From contig NZ_OBDY01000004.1 of assembly GCF_900215205.1 (NCBI RefSeq), positions 408,280 to 472,279 on the forward strand: a stretch of DNA of 64,000 nucleotides, read 5' to 3'. Both the position numbers and the translations under genes were made by a program. The notes under the pieces were generated by a model that was not told the DNA's origin, did not search any database, and saw nothing but the letters and a program-made list of their open reading frames with translations. Of this stretch, positions 15,433-22,813 are shown piece after piece (positions within the stretch are counted from its first letter, which is position 1; each line of letters opens with the position of its first letter). The DNA is from Paractinoplanes atraurantiacus. GTDB taxonomy: Bacteria > Actinomycetota > Actinomycetes > Mycobacteriales > Micromonosporaceae.

Positions 15433-17313
15433 TTATTTTTTGTTTGCTCCCTTGGTGTCCGAACCGTCGGACGTCGACAGGGCGGCGATGAAGGCCTCCT
15501 GCGGCACTTCCACGCGGCCGACCATCTTCATCCGCTTCTTGCCTTCCTTCTGCTTCTCGAGCAGCTTGCGCTTACGGCTGATGTCACCGCCGTAGCACTT
15601 CGCGAGCACGTCCTTGCGGATGGCGCGGATGGTTTCGCGGGCGATGATCCGGCTGCCGATGGCGGCCTGGATCGGCACCTCGAACTGCTGCCGGGGAATG
15701 AGTTTCTGCAGCTTGGCGGCGATGGTCGTGCCGTAGTTGTACGCCTTGTCCTTGTGCACGATCGCGCTGAAGGCGTCGACCGGCTCGCCGTGCAGCAGGA
15801 TGTCGACCTTGACCAGGTCGGCCACCTGCTCGCCGGAGGGCTCGTAGTCGAGCGAGGCGTACCCCTTGGTCTTGCTCTTGAGCTGGTCGAAGAAGTCGAA
15901 GATGATCTCCGCGAGCGGCAGCGTGTACCGCAGCTCGACCCGCTCGGACGACAGGTATTCCATGCCGAGCAGCGACCCGCGCCGGCTCTGGCAGAGCTCC
16001 ATGACCGCGCCGACGTAGTCGTTCGGCACGAGCACGGTGGCCCGGACGACCGGCTCGTGGATCTCGGCGATCTTCCCGTTCGGGAACTCGCTCGGGTTGG
16101 TGACGACCTTCTCCTCGGCGTCCTCGGTGTAGACGCGGTAGACCACGTTGGGCGCGGTGGAGATCAGATCGAGGTTGAACTCGCGCTCGAGCCGCTCGCC
16201 GATGATCTCCAGGTGGAGCAGGCCGAGATAGCCGACGCGGAAGCCGAAGCCGAGCGCGGCCGAGGTCTCCGGCTCGTACACGAGCGCGGCATCGTTGAGC
16301 TTGAGCTTGTCGAGTGCGTCGCGCAGCGCCGGATAGTCGGAGCCGTCGATCGGGTACAGACCCGAGTAGACCATCGGCTTCGGGTCTTTGTAGCCGCCGA
16401 GGGGCTCGGTGGCGGGCCGGTTGTTGCCGGTGACGGTGTCACCGACCCGGGACTGCCGCACGTCCTTCACGCCGGTGATCATGTAGCCGACCTCGCCGAC
16501 GCCGAGCGCGCCGGCCTTTTCCATCTCGGGCGACACGACGCCGATCTCGAGCAGCTCGTGCACGGCCCCGGTGGACATCATCTTGATCCGGTCGCGGGCC
16601 TCGATGCGCCCGTCGATCACCCGGACGTAGGTCACCACGCCGCGGTAGACGTCGTACACCGAGTCGAAGATCATCGCGCGAGCCGGGGCGTCGGCATCGC
16701 CGACCGGCGGCTGGAACTGCCGGACGATCTCGTCGAGCAGGTGGTCGACGCCGACGCCGGTCTTGCCGGAGACCCGCAGCACGTCGGTGGGCTCGCAGCC
16801 GATCAGCTTGGCCAGCTCCTCGGCGTACTTCTCAGGCTGGGCGGCCGGCAGGTCGATCTTGTTGAGCACCGGGATGATGTGCAGGTCGTTCTCCATCGCC
16901 AGGTACAGGTTGGCGAGGGTCTGCGCCTCGATGCCCTGCGCGGCGTCGACGAGGAGGACGGCGCCCTCACAGGCGGCGAGACTCCGGGAGACCTCGTACG
17001 TGAAGTCGACGTGCCCCGGCGTGTCGATCATGTTGAGCACCGCGGTCTCGCCCGCGCGGTCGCCCTCACGGACGGTCCAGGGCATACGCACGGCCTGCGA
17101 CTTGATCGTGATGCCGCGCTCACGCTCGATGTCCATGCGGTCGAGGTACTGAGCGCGCATCTGACGCGGGTCGACCACCCCGGTGATCTGCAGCATGCGG
17201 TCAGCCAGCGTCGACTTGCCGTGGTCGATGTGGGCGATGATGCAGAAGTTGCGGATCCGAGCGGGATCGGTGTTGCCGATCACGTTCACGCCGGGGTCGA
17301 GCGGTCCAGGCAC
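15433..17313 (-). CDS. lepA: Elongation factor 4 (LepA), ribosomal back-translocase
   Basis: 626 aa from GTG 17313 ([20 protein letters not shown]), preceded by GGAAG; an in-frame GTG at 17355 would add 14 residues. GTPase with G1 [10 protein letters not shown]2 [10 protein letters not shown]3 DTPGHVDF and G4 NKIDLP, then domain II, the EF-G-like domains and the LepA-specific C-terminal domain ([20 protein letters not shown]). It remodels stalled or mis-translocated ribosomes. The membrane gene 15350 follows 82 nt downstream on the same strand. Confidence 0.95.
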   Translation of the reverse strand: MPGPLDPGVNVIGNTDPARIRNFCIIAHIDHGKSTLADRMLQITGVVDPRQMRAQYLDRMDIERERGITIKSQAVRMPWTVREGDRAGETAVLNMIDTPGHVDFTYEVSRSLAACEGAVLLVDAAQGIEAQTLANLYLAMENDLHIIPVLNKIDLPAAQPEKYAEELAKLIGCEPTDVLRVSGKTGVGVDHLLDEIVRQFQPPVGDADAPARAMIFDSVYDVYRGVVTYVRVIDGRIEARDRIKMMSTGAVHELLEIGVVSPEMEKAGALGVGEVGYMITGVKDVRQSRVGDTVTGNNRPATEPLGGYKDPKPMVYSGLYPIDGSDYPALRDALDKLKLNDAALVYEPETSAALGFGFRVGYLGLLHLEIIGERLEREFNLDLISTAPNVVYRVYTEDAEEKVVTNPSEFPNGKIAEIHEPVVRATVLVPNDYVGAVMELCQSRRGSLLGMEYLSSERVELRYTLPLAEIIFDFFDQLKSKTKGYASLDYEPSGEQVADLVKVDILLHGEPVDAFSAIVHKDKAYNYGTTIAAKLQKLIPRQQFEVPIQAAIGSRIIARETIRAIRKDVLAKCYGGDISRKRKLLEKQKEGKKRMKMVGRVEVPQEAFIAALSTSDGSDTKGANKK

Positions 17314-17422
17314 GATCTTCCGTTCTTCTCGAACTTGACGACGCCGGCGAGCCACCGACGCGCTCTATCGTCCCACGCCCACGCGCGGCCCCCACTCACA
17401 CCCGTTCAAGCGCTCCCCACAG

Positions 17423-17494
17423 CACCTTCCAGCGCCCTCATAGGCGCACCTTCCAGCGCCCTCATAAGCGCATCCTCCAGCGGCCGCCACAGAC
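17423..17494. repeat. 24-bp tandem repeat upstream of lepA
   Basis: Two copies differing at one base (17423-17446 and 17447-17470, core CACCTTCCAGCGCCCTCATA), then a degenerate third (17471-17494). More decayed CCTCCAGCGGC units run on to 17560. Lies between the MOSC stop and the lepA start; no reading frame is supported. Confidence 0.8.
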
Positions 17495-17563
17495 CCGCCT
17501 TTCAGCGGCGCCGCAGGCAGATCCGGCGGCCCCCGCAGGCGTATCCTCCAGCGGCCCCACCGC

Positions 17564-18355
17564 TCAGATCTTCTCCAGCGGCACGAACGCCCCGGGCGGC
17601 AACTCCACGCTGATCTCATCGCCGGGCCGCACAGCCCCACCTCGCAAGACGACACCCATGACGCCACCCTTGCGCACCACGTTGCCCTCGTCGTCCTGCC
17701 CGATGACCTCTTTGAGCAGCCCTTGCTGAAACCGGTTGATCTGCGCACAGGGATTCCGCAGCCCCGCCACGATCACCGCCGCCCGCGGGTCTTCCCCGTC
17801 CACAGCCGCCGCCGCATCACTACGAGCGGCCGCAGCCGCCACAGCCTCGGCCGCCGCAGCGGTGGCTTCATCGAGCACCGCCGCCGCAGCCGCCTCCAAC
17901 ACCCCCGCCACCACAGCCGACCCGCTCTCCCCCAAGCGCCCCGCCGCGTCCCCACCCTCAGCCGAGCCCGCGCGGGCAGCCGAGCCCACCCCACCAGCAG
18001 CCAAGCCGGCGCGGGCCGCCGGCGGCGGGCCGAAGCGCAGGATCGTGCCCAGCGGCAGCCCGAGCAGGTCGATGCCGCTGGTCGTCACGTTCTCGCCCAG
18101 CTCGCCGGGCTTGACCGTGTAGCCCTTCTCCCCGACCTCGTCGAACAGCTCCTCGTGGATCAGGTGCACCTGCCGCAGGTTCGGCTGCGTGGGATCGGCC
18201 TTCACCCGGCTCCGGTGCCGCACGTTCACCCCGGCATGCACATCGCCCTCGACCCCGATCCCGGCCACGAGCACGATCTCGCCCCGCGCCGGCTTGGTGA
18301 ACGAGTAGACGTCGTTACAACTGACCGAGGCAACCGCTCCACGCACAAGACTCAT
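17564..18355 (-). CDS. MOSC-domain protein with Ala-rich insertion
   Basis: 263 aa. MOSC domains bind a sulfur or molybdenum cofactor through a conserved cysteine, here in GLRNPCAQINRFQQGLLKEV. The N-terminal half (GIGVEGDVHAGVNVRHRSRV and PGELGENVTTSGIDL) and the C-terminal half are normal for single-domain MOSC proteins of 160-180 aa. Between them, residues ~112-195 form an Ala/Gly-rich, low-complexity stretch that is not part of the fold. The insert sits between LGTILRFGPP and AAVIVAG, which normally adjoin, so it is probably an extended loop. Substrate unknown. Confidence 0.82.
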   Translation of the reverse strand: MSLVRGAVASVSCNDVYSFTKPARGEIVLVAGIGVEGDVHAGVNVRHRSRVKADPTQPNLRQVHLIHEELFDEVGEKGYTVKPGELGENVTTSGIDLLGLPLGTILRFGPPPAARAGLAAGGVGSAARAGSAEGGDAAGRLGESGSAVVAGVLEAAAAAVLDEATAAAAEAVAAAAARSDAAAAVDGEDPRAAVIVAGLRNPCAQINRFQQGLLKEVIGQDDEGNVVRKGGVMGVVLRGGAVRPGDEISVELPPGAFVPLEKI

Positions 18356-18427
18356 GCGCCGAGTCTCGCCGACCCCTCGAACCCGCTCGACCCCTTTTCC
18401 CGCACCCCGGACGGGGGCCCGGCTTCG

Positions 18428-18961
18428 TCAGTCCGGCGGGGCCAGGAACAAGGCTGACAATTTGGGCAGTCGGCGCTGCATCTCCTCCTCGTTGTCGAAA
18501 TCCCACAGGTCGCCGGCGTCGGGGCGGGTCGCCGGGCGGTCCTCCGCCGGCATCTCCTGGCCGGTGGCCTGTGTGTAGGCGTCGGCGGCGATGTGCAGCA
18601 CCTCCTCGGCCTCGAAGACGGCGCCGGTGTCGGCCGCGTTTTTGATCACCTGCACCATGGCCAGCGAGTCGGGCGTTTTCACCGAGCGGGCCACCGCGTC
18701 GCGGCCGTGGGCGATCAGCCAGCCCCGGAAGCTGTCGAAGCCCTCGTCGTCACAGCCGCCGTTGATCAGGTACGCCGCCGCCCACAGGTCGGCCGTGCCC
18801 GAGGCGACCATGACCTTGTCGAGATGTCGACCCCAGGCCACGATCTCCTCCGGATCGCGGGTCGCCAGGTCGGCGGCGGCTCTCTTGGCCACCTCGGCGG
18901 GCGAGGCGGGCCGGTCAGCGGTCGCTCGGCCGATGACCGCCCAGAAGTCGTCGGTTCTCAT
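18428..18961 (-). CDS. DUF4240-domain protein
   Basis: 177 aa from ATG 18961, eight bases after AGGA. The start MRTDDFWAVIGRA and the middle block GRHLDKVMVASGTADLWAAA, with INGGCDDEGFDSFRGWLIAH, match the DUF4240 family seen in many actinomycetes. No signal peptide or membrane helix; acidic, probably cytosolic. Function unknown; some relatives are linked to SMI1/KNR4-like or toxin-immunity neighbourhoods, but nothing here supports that. Confidence 0.8.
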   Translation of the reverse strand: MRTDDFWAVIGRATADRPASPAEVAKRAAADLATRDPEEIVAWGRHLDKVMVASGTADLWAAAYLINGGCDDEGFDSFRGWLIAHGRDAVARSVKTPDSLAMVQVIKNAADTGAVFEAEEVLHIAADAYTQATGQEMPAEDRPATRPDAGDLWDFDNEEEMQRRLPKLSALFLAPPD

Positions 18962-19015
18962 GACGAGGATCCTGCCAGCGGGGTATGACAAAAACGCGCG
19001 CGGCAGGATGGTGCC

Positions 19016-19990
19016 GTGCGGCCGATTTCACTCCCCGACGTGCCGTACGGCGCTACCGCCGTACGGCCGAACTGGTCCGACCTGCCCAAAAGCGTGCGTG
19101 AAGCGATCACCGCGAGACTCGGCTCCCCGGTCGTCGCCGCGCGCAGCGCCGGCGGCGGCTTCACCCGGGCCTTCGCCGCCGTCCTGACCACCGCCGACGG
19201 ACCGGGCTTCTTCGTCAAGGCCGCACCCCTCGAAGATCCCACTTCCCAGTGGTACGCCCGCGAGGGCTGGATCACCTCATTGCTGCCACCCGGGGTCGCG
19301 GCTCCGCGGCCGCTCTGGTCGATCGCCGAGGCCGGCTACTTCACGCTGTGCCTGGAGGCCGTCGACGGGCACGTGCCGGCGCTGCCCTGGTCGCCGGCCG
19401 AGCTGGACGCCTCGCTGTCGGCCTGGTCGGCCGCCGCGCAGTCCCTGGCCACCCCCTCGGCCGAGCTGCTGGCGAGCGGCATCCCGCCCCTGCCGGAGAT
19501 CTTGCGGGCCGAGATGTCGTGGTGGTCGGAGATCGCCGGCGGCCGGGAGCCGATGCCGCACACCGCCCGGGCCACGGTCGCCCCCGGCCACCTCGCCGAG
19601 CTGGCCCGGTTGGAGAGGGCCGCACCCGATCTCGTCGCCGGTCCCGGGCTCATGCACGGCGACCTGCGGATCGACAACATCATGATCGACGGCACCGGAG
19701 CCGCCCGTCTCTGCGACTGGACCTGGCCGTGCCTCGGAGCGCCGTGGTTCGACACGGTCACGCTCCTGGTGACCGCCTTTGCGAGTGGGCTCGACGCGGA
19801 TGCGTACCTCCAAGAATGGAACGCCCCGCCGGGAGGGGTCGACGGAGCTCTCGCCGCGCTGGCCGGCTATTGGCTCGTGCGAGCCGGCGGCGGGCCGAGC
19901 AGCGCCTCCCCGCACAGCCGTCAGCATCAGCGTTTCAGCGGCGAGCAGGCGCTCTCCTGGCTCGCCGCACGCCGAGGCTGGGCCGCCTGA
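19016..19990 (+). CDS. Aminoglycoside-phosphotransferase-like small-molecule kinase
   Basis: 324 aa, GTG start. APH/choline-kinase fold. The catalytic loop LMHGDLRIDNIM carries the family Asp and Asn, and the metal-binding Asp is in LCDWTWP. The N-lobe GGGFTRAFAAVL acts as nucleotide loop. Such proteins phosphorylate small hydroxylated or amino compounds, and chromosomal copies in actinomycetes are often not resistance genes. Stand-alone between DUF4240 and rpsT. Substrate cannot be predicted. Confidence 0.78.
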   Translation: MRPISLPDVPYGATAVRPNWSDLPKSVREAITARLGSPVVAARSAGGGFTRAFAAVLTTADGPGFFVKAAPLEDPTSQWYAREGWITSLLPPGVAAPRPLWSIAEAGYFTLCLEAVDGHVPALPWSPAELDASLSAWSAAAQSLATPSAELLASGIPPLPEILRAEMSWWSEIAGGREPMPHTARATVAPGHLAELARLERAAPDLVAGPGLMHGDLRIDNIMIDGTGAARLCDWTWPCLGAPWFDTVTLLVTAFASGLDADAYLQEWNAPPGGVDGALAALAGYWLVRAGGGPSSASPHSRQHQRFSGEQALSWLAARRGWAA

Positions 19991-20003
19991 GCTGGGCACC
20001 GTT

Positions 20004-20032
20004 TTGGCGGCGCGCCCCGGTGCTGGTAATCT
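20004..20032 (+). promoter_or_regulatory. Promoter candidate for rpsT
   Basis: TTGGCG (20004-20009) and TAATCT (20027-20032) are separated by 17 nt. This leaves a leader of about 100 nt before the GTG start, including a short CGCGT/ACGCG hairpin near 20040-20055. Confidence 0.5.
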
Positions 20033-20137
20033 GGTCCTTCGCGTGTGGTGACGCGCCGTTGATCGCTGTTTCGACAGAGACTTGGGGCCACCCCGCTGAG
20101 ACCGTTTCCGAACAACTAGTCAGGACAAGGCTGTCGC

Positions 20138-20404
20138 GTGGCGAACATCAAGTCCCAGATCAAGCGCAACCGGCAGAACGAGAAGGCCCGGCTGCGCAAC
20201 AAGTCGGTCAAGTCGTCGCTGAAGACCGTGATCCGCAAGCTCAATGAGGCGAGCGAGGCCGGCGACACGCAGACCGCTACGACGCTGCTGCGTGACGCTT
20301 CCCGTCAGCTGGACAAGGCCGTGAGCAAGGGCGTCATCCACAAGAACCAGGCGGCGAACCGCAAGTCGGCCATCGCCAAGCGCGTCGCGGCGCTCTCGGC
20401 CTGA
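20138..20404 (+). CDS. rpsT: 30S ribosomal protein S20
   Basis: 88 aa, GTG start ([20 protein letters not shown]). Highly basic, all-helical and the expected length. Binds 16S rRNA early in 30S assembly. Own promoter and terminator; divergently arranged against holA as in other actinomycetes. Confidence 0.97.
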   Translation: MANIKSQIKRNRQNEKARLRNKSVKSSLKTVIRKLNEASEAGDTQTATTLLRDASRQLDKAVSKGVIHKNQAANRKSAIAKRVAALSA

Positions 20405-20416
20405 TCATCGCTGATC

Positions 20417-20452
20417 CGCTCGGCGGCCTGACTCGTCAGGTGCCGAGCGTTT
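20417..20452 (+). terminator. rpsT terminator
   Basis: CGCTCGGC (20417-20424) pairs with GCCGAGCG (20442-20449) and CCTGAC (20427-20432) with GTCAGG (20435-20440). TTT follows. It begins 13 nt after the rpsT stop. Confidence 0.85.
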
Positions 20453-20530
20453 GGCTGTACGCGGCAAGACCGCACCCGGGCATCGCCGGACCGTAAGGTC
20501 CACGGCGGTGCCCGGTGTCGTTGCGGACGC

Positions 20531-21055
20531 CTATTCGTACCGGCGTGTGGCCGACTGGCGGATCCACTGCTGCTGCGCCTCGGCCTTCTCGACCCAGGGC
20601 CGCTTGATGGGCGCACCCCGGTCCCGGTCGATCAGGCCCGGAAGCCGCCGCGTGGCGTCCTCGCCGAGCCGCGCCGCCGGCGCGTGCTCGACCGGCCCGT
20701 ACGCGGAAGCCGGTCGCAGCGACGGCGGCGTCTCGCCCATCCGAGCCCTCTCAGCGCCGATCGACGAACCGGCGGCCGGCGAACCGGCGACCGAGGAACG
20801 CGCGGCCGGGGAAGCATGGACGGCCACTGGAGCCGACTGGATGAGCGAGCCCGCGATGACGTCGTTCAGCTTGACCATCACCGCGACCGTCGCCGGCAGC
20901 GCCAGGACGCCCCACCAGCTGACCAGCTCGGCCAGGGCGAGCAGAATGCCGAGGGCGACCGCGCCCTCCAGGTAGACGAAGCACAGGAAGCCGCTCGGCG
21001 CCACGTGGCGCAGTCGCAGCAGGCGCGCATAGAGCGGCTGATGCACGTCGGTCAT
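20531..21055 (-). CDS. Hypothetical two-helix membrane protein
   Basis: 174 aa from ATG 21055, which overlaps the holA stop as ATGA. After a short polar N-terminus come two hydrophobic segments (GFLCFVYLEGAVALGILLAL and WWGVLALPATVAVMVKLNDV). A Ser/Ala/Arg-rich cytosolic or extracellular tail follows, ending in IRQSATRRYE. No recognised domain. Its coupling to holA is positional; nothing suggests a replication role. Confidence 0.7.
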   Translation of the reverse strand: MTDVHQPLYARLLRLRHVAPSGFLCFVYLEGAVALGILLALAELVSWWGVLALPATVAVMVKLNDVIAGSLIQSAPVAVHASPAARSSVAGSPAAGSSIGAERARMGETPPSLRPASAYGPVEHAPAARLGEDATRRLPGLIDRDRGAPIKRPWVEKAEAQQQWIRQSATRRYE

Positions 21056-22065
21056 CGCCCACCGCCCCGGCGCGCGGCGGCCACCGCGAAGACCGCCTTT
21101 TCGAGCGCGTACCCACGGTCCTCGGCGCCGCCCTTGACCGCGGCGTTGCAGTCGGCGGCCGCCCGCATCGCGTCGACCAGGCCCTCGGGCGTCCAGCCGC
21201 GAGCACGCTCCTGCGCCCGCTGGATCTTCCAGGCGGGCATGCCGAGAGAACTGGCCATCTGGTACGGGTTTCCGCGCCCGGCCGAAGCGACCTTGGCCAC
21301 GGTCCGCACGCCGTCGGCGATGGCGTCGGCGATCGGCACCGGGTCGACGCCGACGTGCAGCGCCCACCGGAGCGCCTCGAGCGCGCCCGGCACGTCACCG
21401 ACCATCGCGGCGTCGGCCACCGTGAAGCCGCTCACCTCGGCCCGGCCCTTGTAGTACCGCGCGACCACGGCCTCCGTGATCTTGCCGTCGGTGTCGGCGA
21501 TCAGCTGCGAGCAGGCCGCCGCGATCTCCCGCAGGTCGTTGCCGACCGAGGCGAGCAGCGCCGCCGCGGCCGCCTCGTCGCATCGTCCGCCGTTGCGCCG
21601 GAACTCGTCGCGCACGAAGGCGACCCGCTCCCGGTCGCCCTTGAGTTTCGCCGCCGCCACCACTGTCGCCCCGGCCGATTTCAGCCCGTCGGCCAGCGCC
21701 TTGCCCTTGGCCCCGCCGAGATGCGAGACGATCAGCGAGACCTCGGGGTCGGGGTTCTTCGCGTACGCGACCAGGGCCGTGATCAGGTCTTTCCGCGCGT
21801 CTTGTCCACTGCGGACGACCAGCACCCGCCGCCCGCCGAACAGGGACGGGCTGAGCATCTCGGCCACCTCGCCGGCCGCCAGAGCACCCGCCTCGTATTC
21901 CCGGACGTCGGCGCCGGGATCGGCCGCGCGCGCCCCCTCGACCGCCGCGGTGATCGCACGGGAGGCGAGTAGTTCCTCATCGCCTTGGACGAGCAGAAGC
22001 GGGGGAGGCGCGGTGTTCACGTCCAATATCGTCGCACGAGGGGCTGACGTTTCCGCGTGGCTCAC
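21052..22065 (-). CDS. holA: DNA polymerase III subunit delta
   Basis: 337 aa. Clamp-loader wrench subunit that opens the beta clamp. Typical elements are LLLVQGDEELLASRAI near the N-terminus, FGGRRVLVVRS, the DLREIAAACSQL region and a helical C-terminal collar domain (ALRWALHVGVDPVPIADAIA). GTG start with AAGGAG directly adjacent, so a slightly downstream start is possible. Gene order comEA-comEC-holA with rpsT nearby is standard, although a GNAT gene separates comEC and holA here. Confidence 0.93.
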   Translation of the reverse strand: MSHAETSAPRATILDVNTAPPPLLLVQGDEELLASRAITAAVEGARAADPGADVREYEAGALAAGEVAEMLSPSLFGGRRVLVVRSGQDARKDLITALVAYAKNPDPEVSLIVSHLGGAKGKALADGLKSAGATVVAAAKLKGDRERVAFVRDEFRRNGGRCDEAAAAALLASVGNDLREIAAACSQLIADTDGKITEAVVARYYKGRAEVSGFTVADAAMVGDVPGALEALRWALHVGVDPVPIADAIADGVRTVAKVASAGRGNPYQMASSLGMPAWKIQRAQERARGWTPEGLVDAMRAAADCNAAVKGGAEDRGYALEKAVFAVAAARRGGGR

Positions 22066-22269
22066 TCCTTAGCGCACCCGCACCCGCCAGGGAATGCGAA
22101 AGCAGACATATCGGCGTTCTGCCATATCCCCGGCCACAACACCGTCACGCAATCAGGCCGCTTACCCCACCCGGCCGCCCGCGACGACCCGAATGTCCAT
22201 CGACCCCCGTCCCCCGCGACAAGCAGTGCCCGAAAGGACGACCCCGGGCGTGTCGTCACCACACCGCGA

Positions 22270-22806
22270 TCACCGCAGGTCGGAGGGCAGCATCGACCCG
22301 ATCCAGGCGTCGACCCGTACGCCCCGGTGCACCAGCCGCTGCCGCAGAATCGCCTCGTAGCGGAAGCCCGCTTTCTCCGCGACCCGGCGGGACGCGACGT
22401 TGCCCACCTCGGCCCGCCACTCGATCAGTCCCAGCCCGAGTGTGCCGAACCCCCACCCGCACAACGCCCGGACGGCCGCCGTGGCCAGTCCGCGCCCGCG
22501 CGCCCGCGGGTCCATCCAGTAGCCGATCTGCGCCGCCCCGCTCCCGTCCAACCCGAACCCGGCCCGCCCCAACGGCACGCCCTCCCCGGCCCGCTCGACC
22601 ACGAACTCGGCCCGCTGCCGGCGATCCCAGGCCGCGATCGCCATCTCCCGTACGAAGTAGTCCGCATCCGACATCCGATAGGGAATCGGAATCTGCAGGT
22701 ACCTCTGCACCGCCGGATCCAGCGACACCTCGTAGACCCACGGGATGTCCGCCACCGAGAACGGCCGCAGCCTGATCTCCCCCGCCTCGATCACTTCAAG
22801 CTCCAC
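22270..22806 (-). CDS. GNAT-family N-acetyltransferase (RimJ/RimL-like)
   Basis: 178 aa from GTG 22806, 7 nt after the comEC stop; GTG 22794, with GGAG six bases upstream, is also plausible. Acetyl-CoA-binding core MDPRARGRGLATAAVRALCG (RGRGLA motif), then EWRAEVGNVASRRVAEKAGF, the block typical of the RimJ/RimL/GNAT_3 group that acetylates protein N-termini or small amines. Cotranscribed with comEC by position. Substrate unknown. Confidence 0.85.
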   Translation of the reverse strand: MELEVIEAGEIRLRPFSVADIPWVYEVSLDPAVQRYLQIPIPYRMSDADYFVREMAIAAWDRRQRAEFVVERAGEGVPLGRAGFGLDGSGAAQIGYWMDPRARGRGLATAAVRALCGWGFGTLGLGLIEWRAEVGNVASRRVAEKAGFRYEAILRQRLVHRGVRVDAWIGSMLPSDLR

Positions 22807-22813
22807 CCCATGA

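Noticed and set aside
15070..17613. Very long open frame (847 codons) on the plus strand antisense to lepA
   Set aside because: It is an artefact of high GC: composition is Arg/Gly/Asp/Leu-skewed with no recognisable domain, while the opposite strand encodes a full LepA with all GTPase motifs.
19016..19990. Aminoglycoside resistance gene
   Set aside because: Only the general kinase fold is visible. Chromosomal APH-like kinases are common in actinomycetes and nothing nearby suggests resistance.
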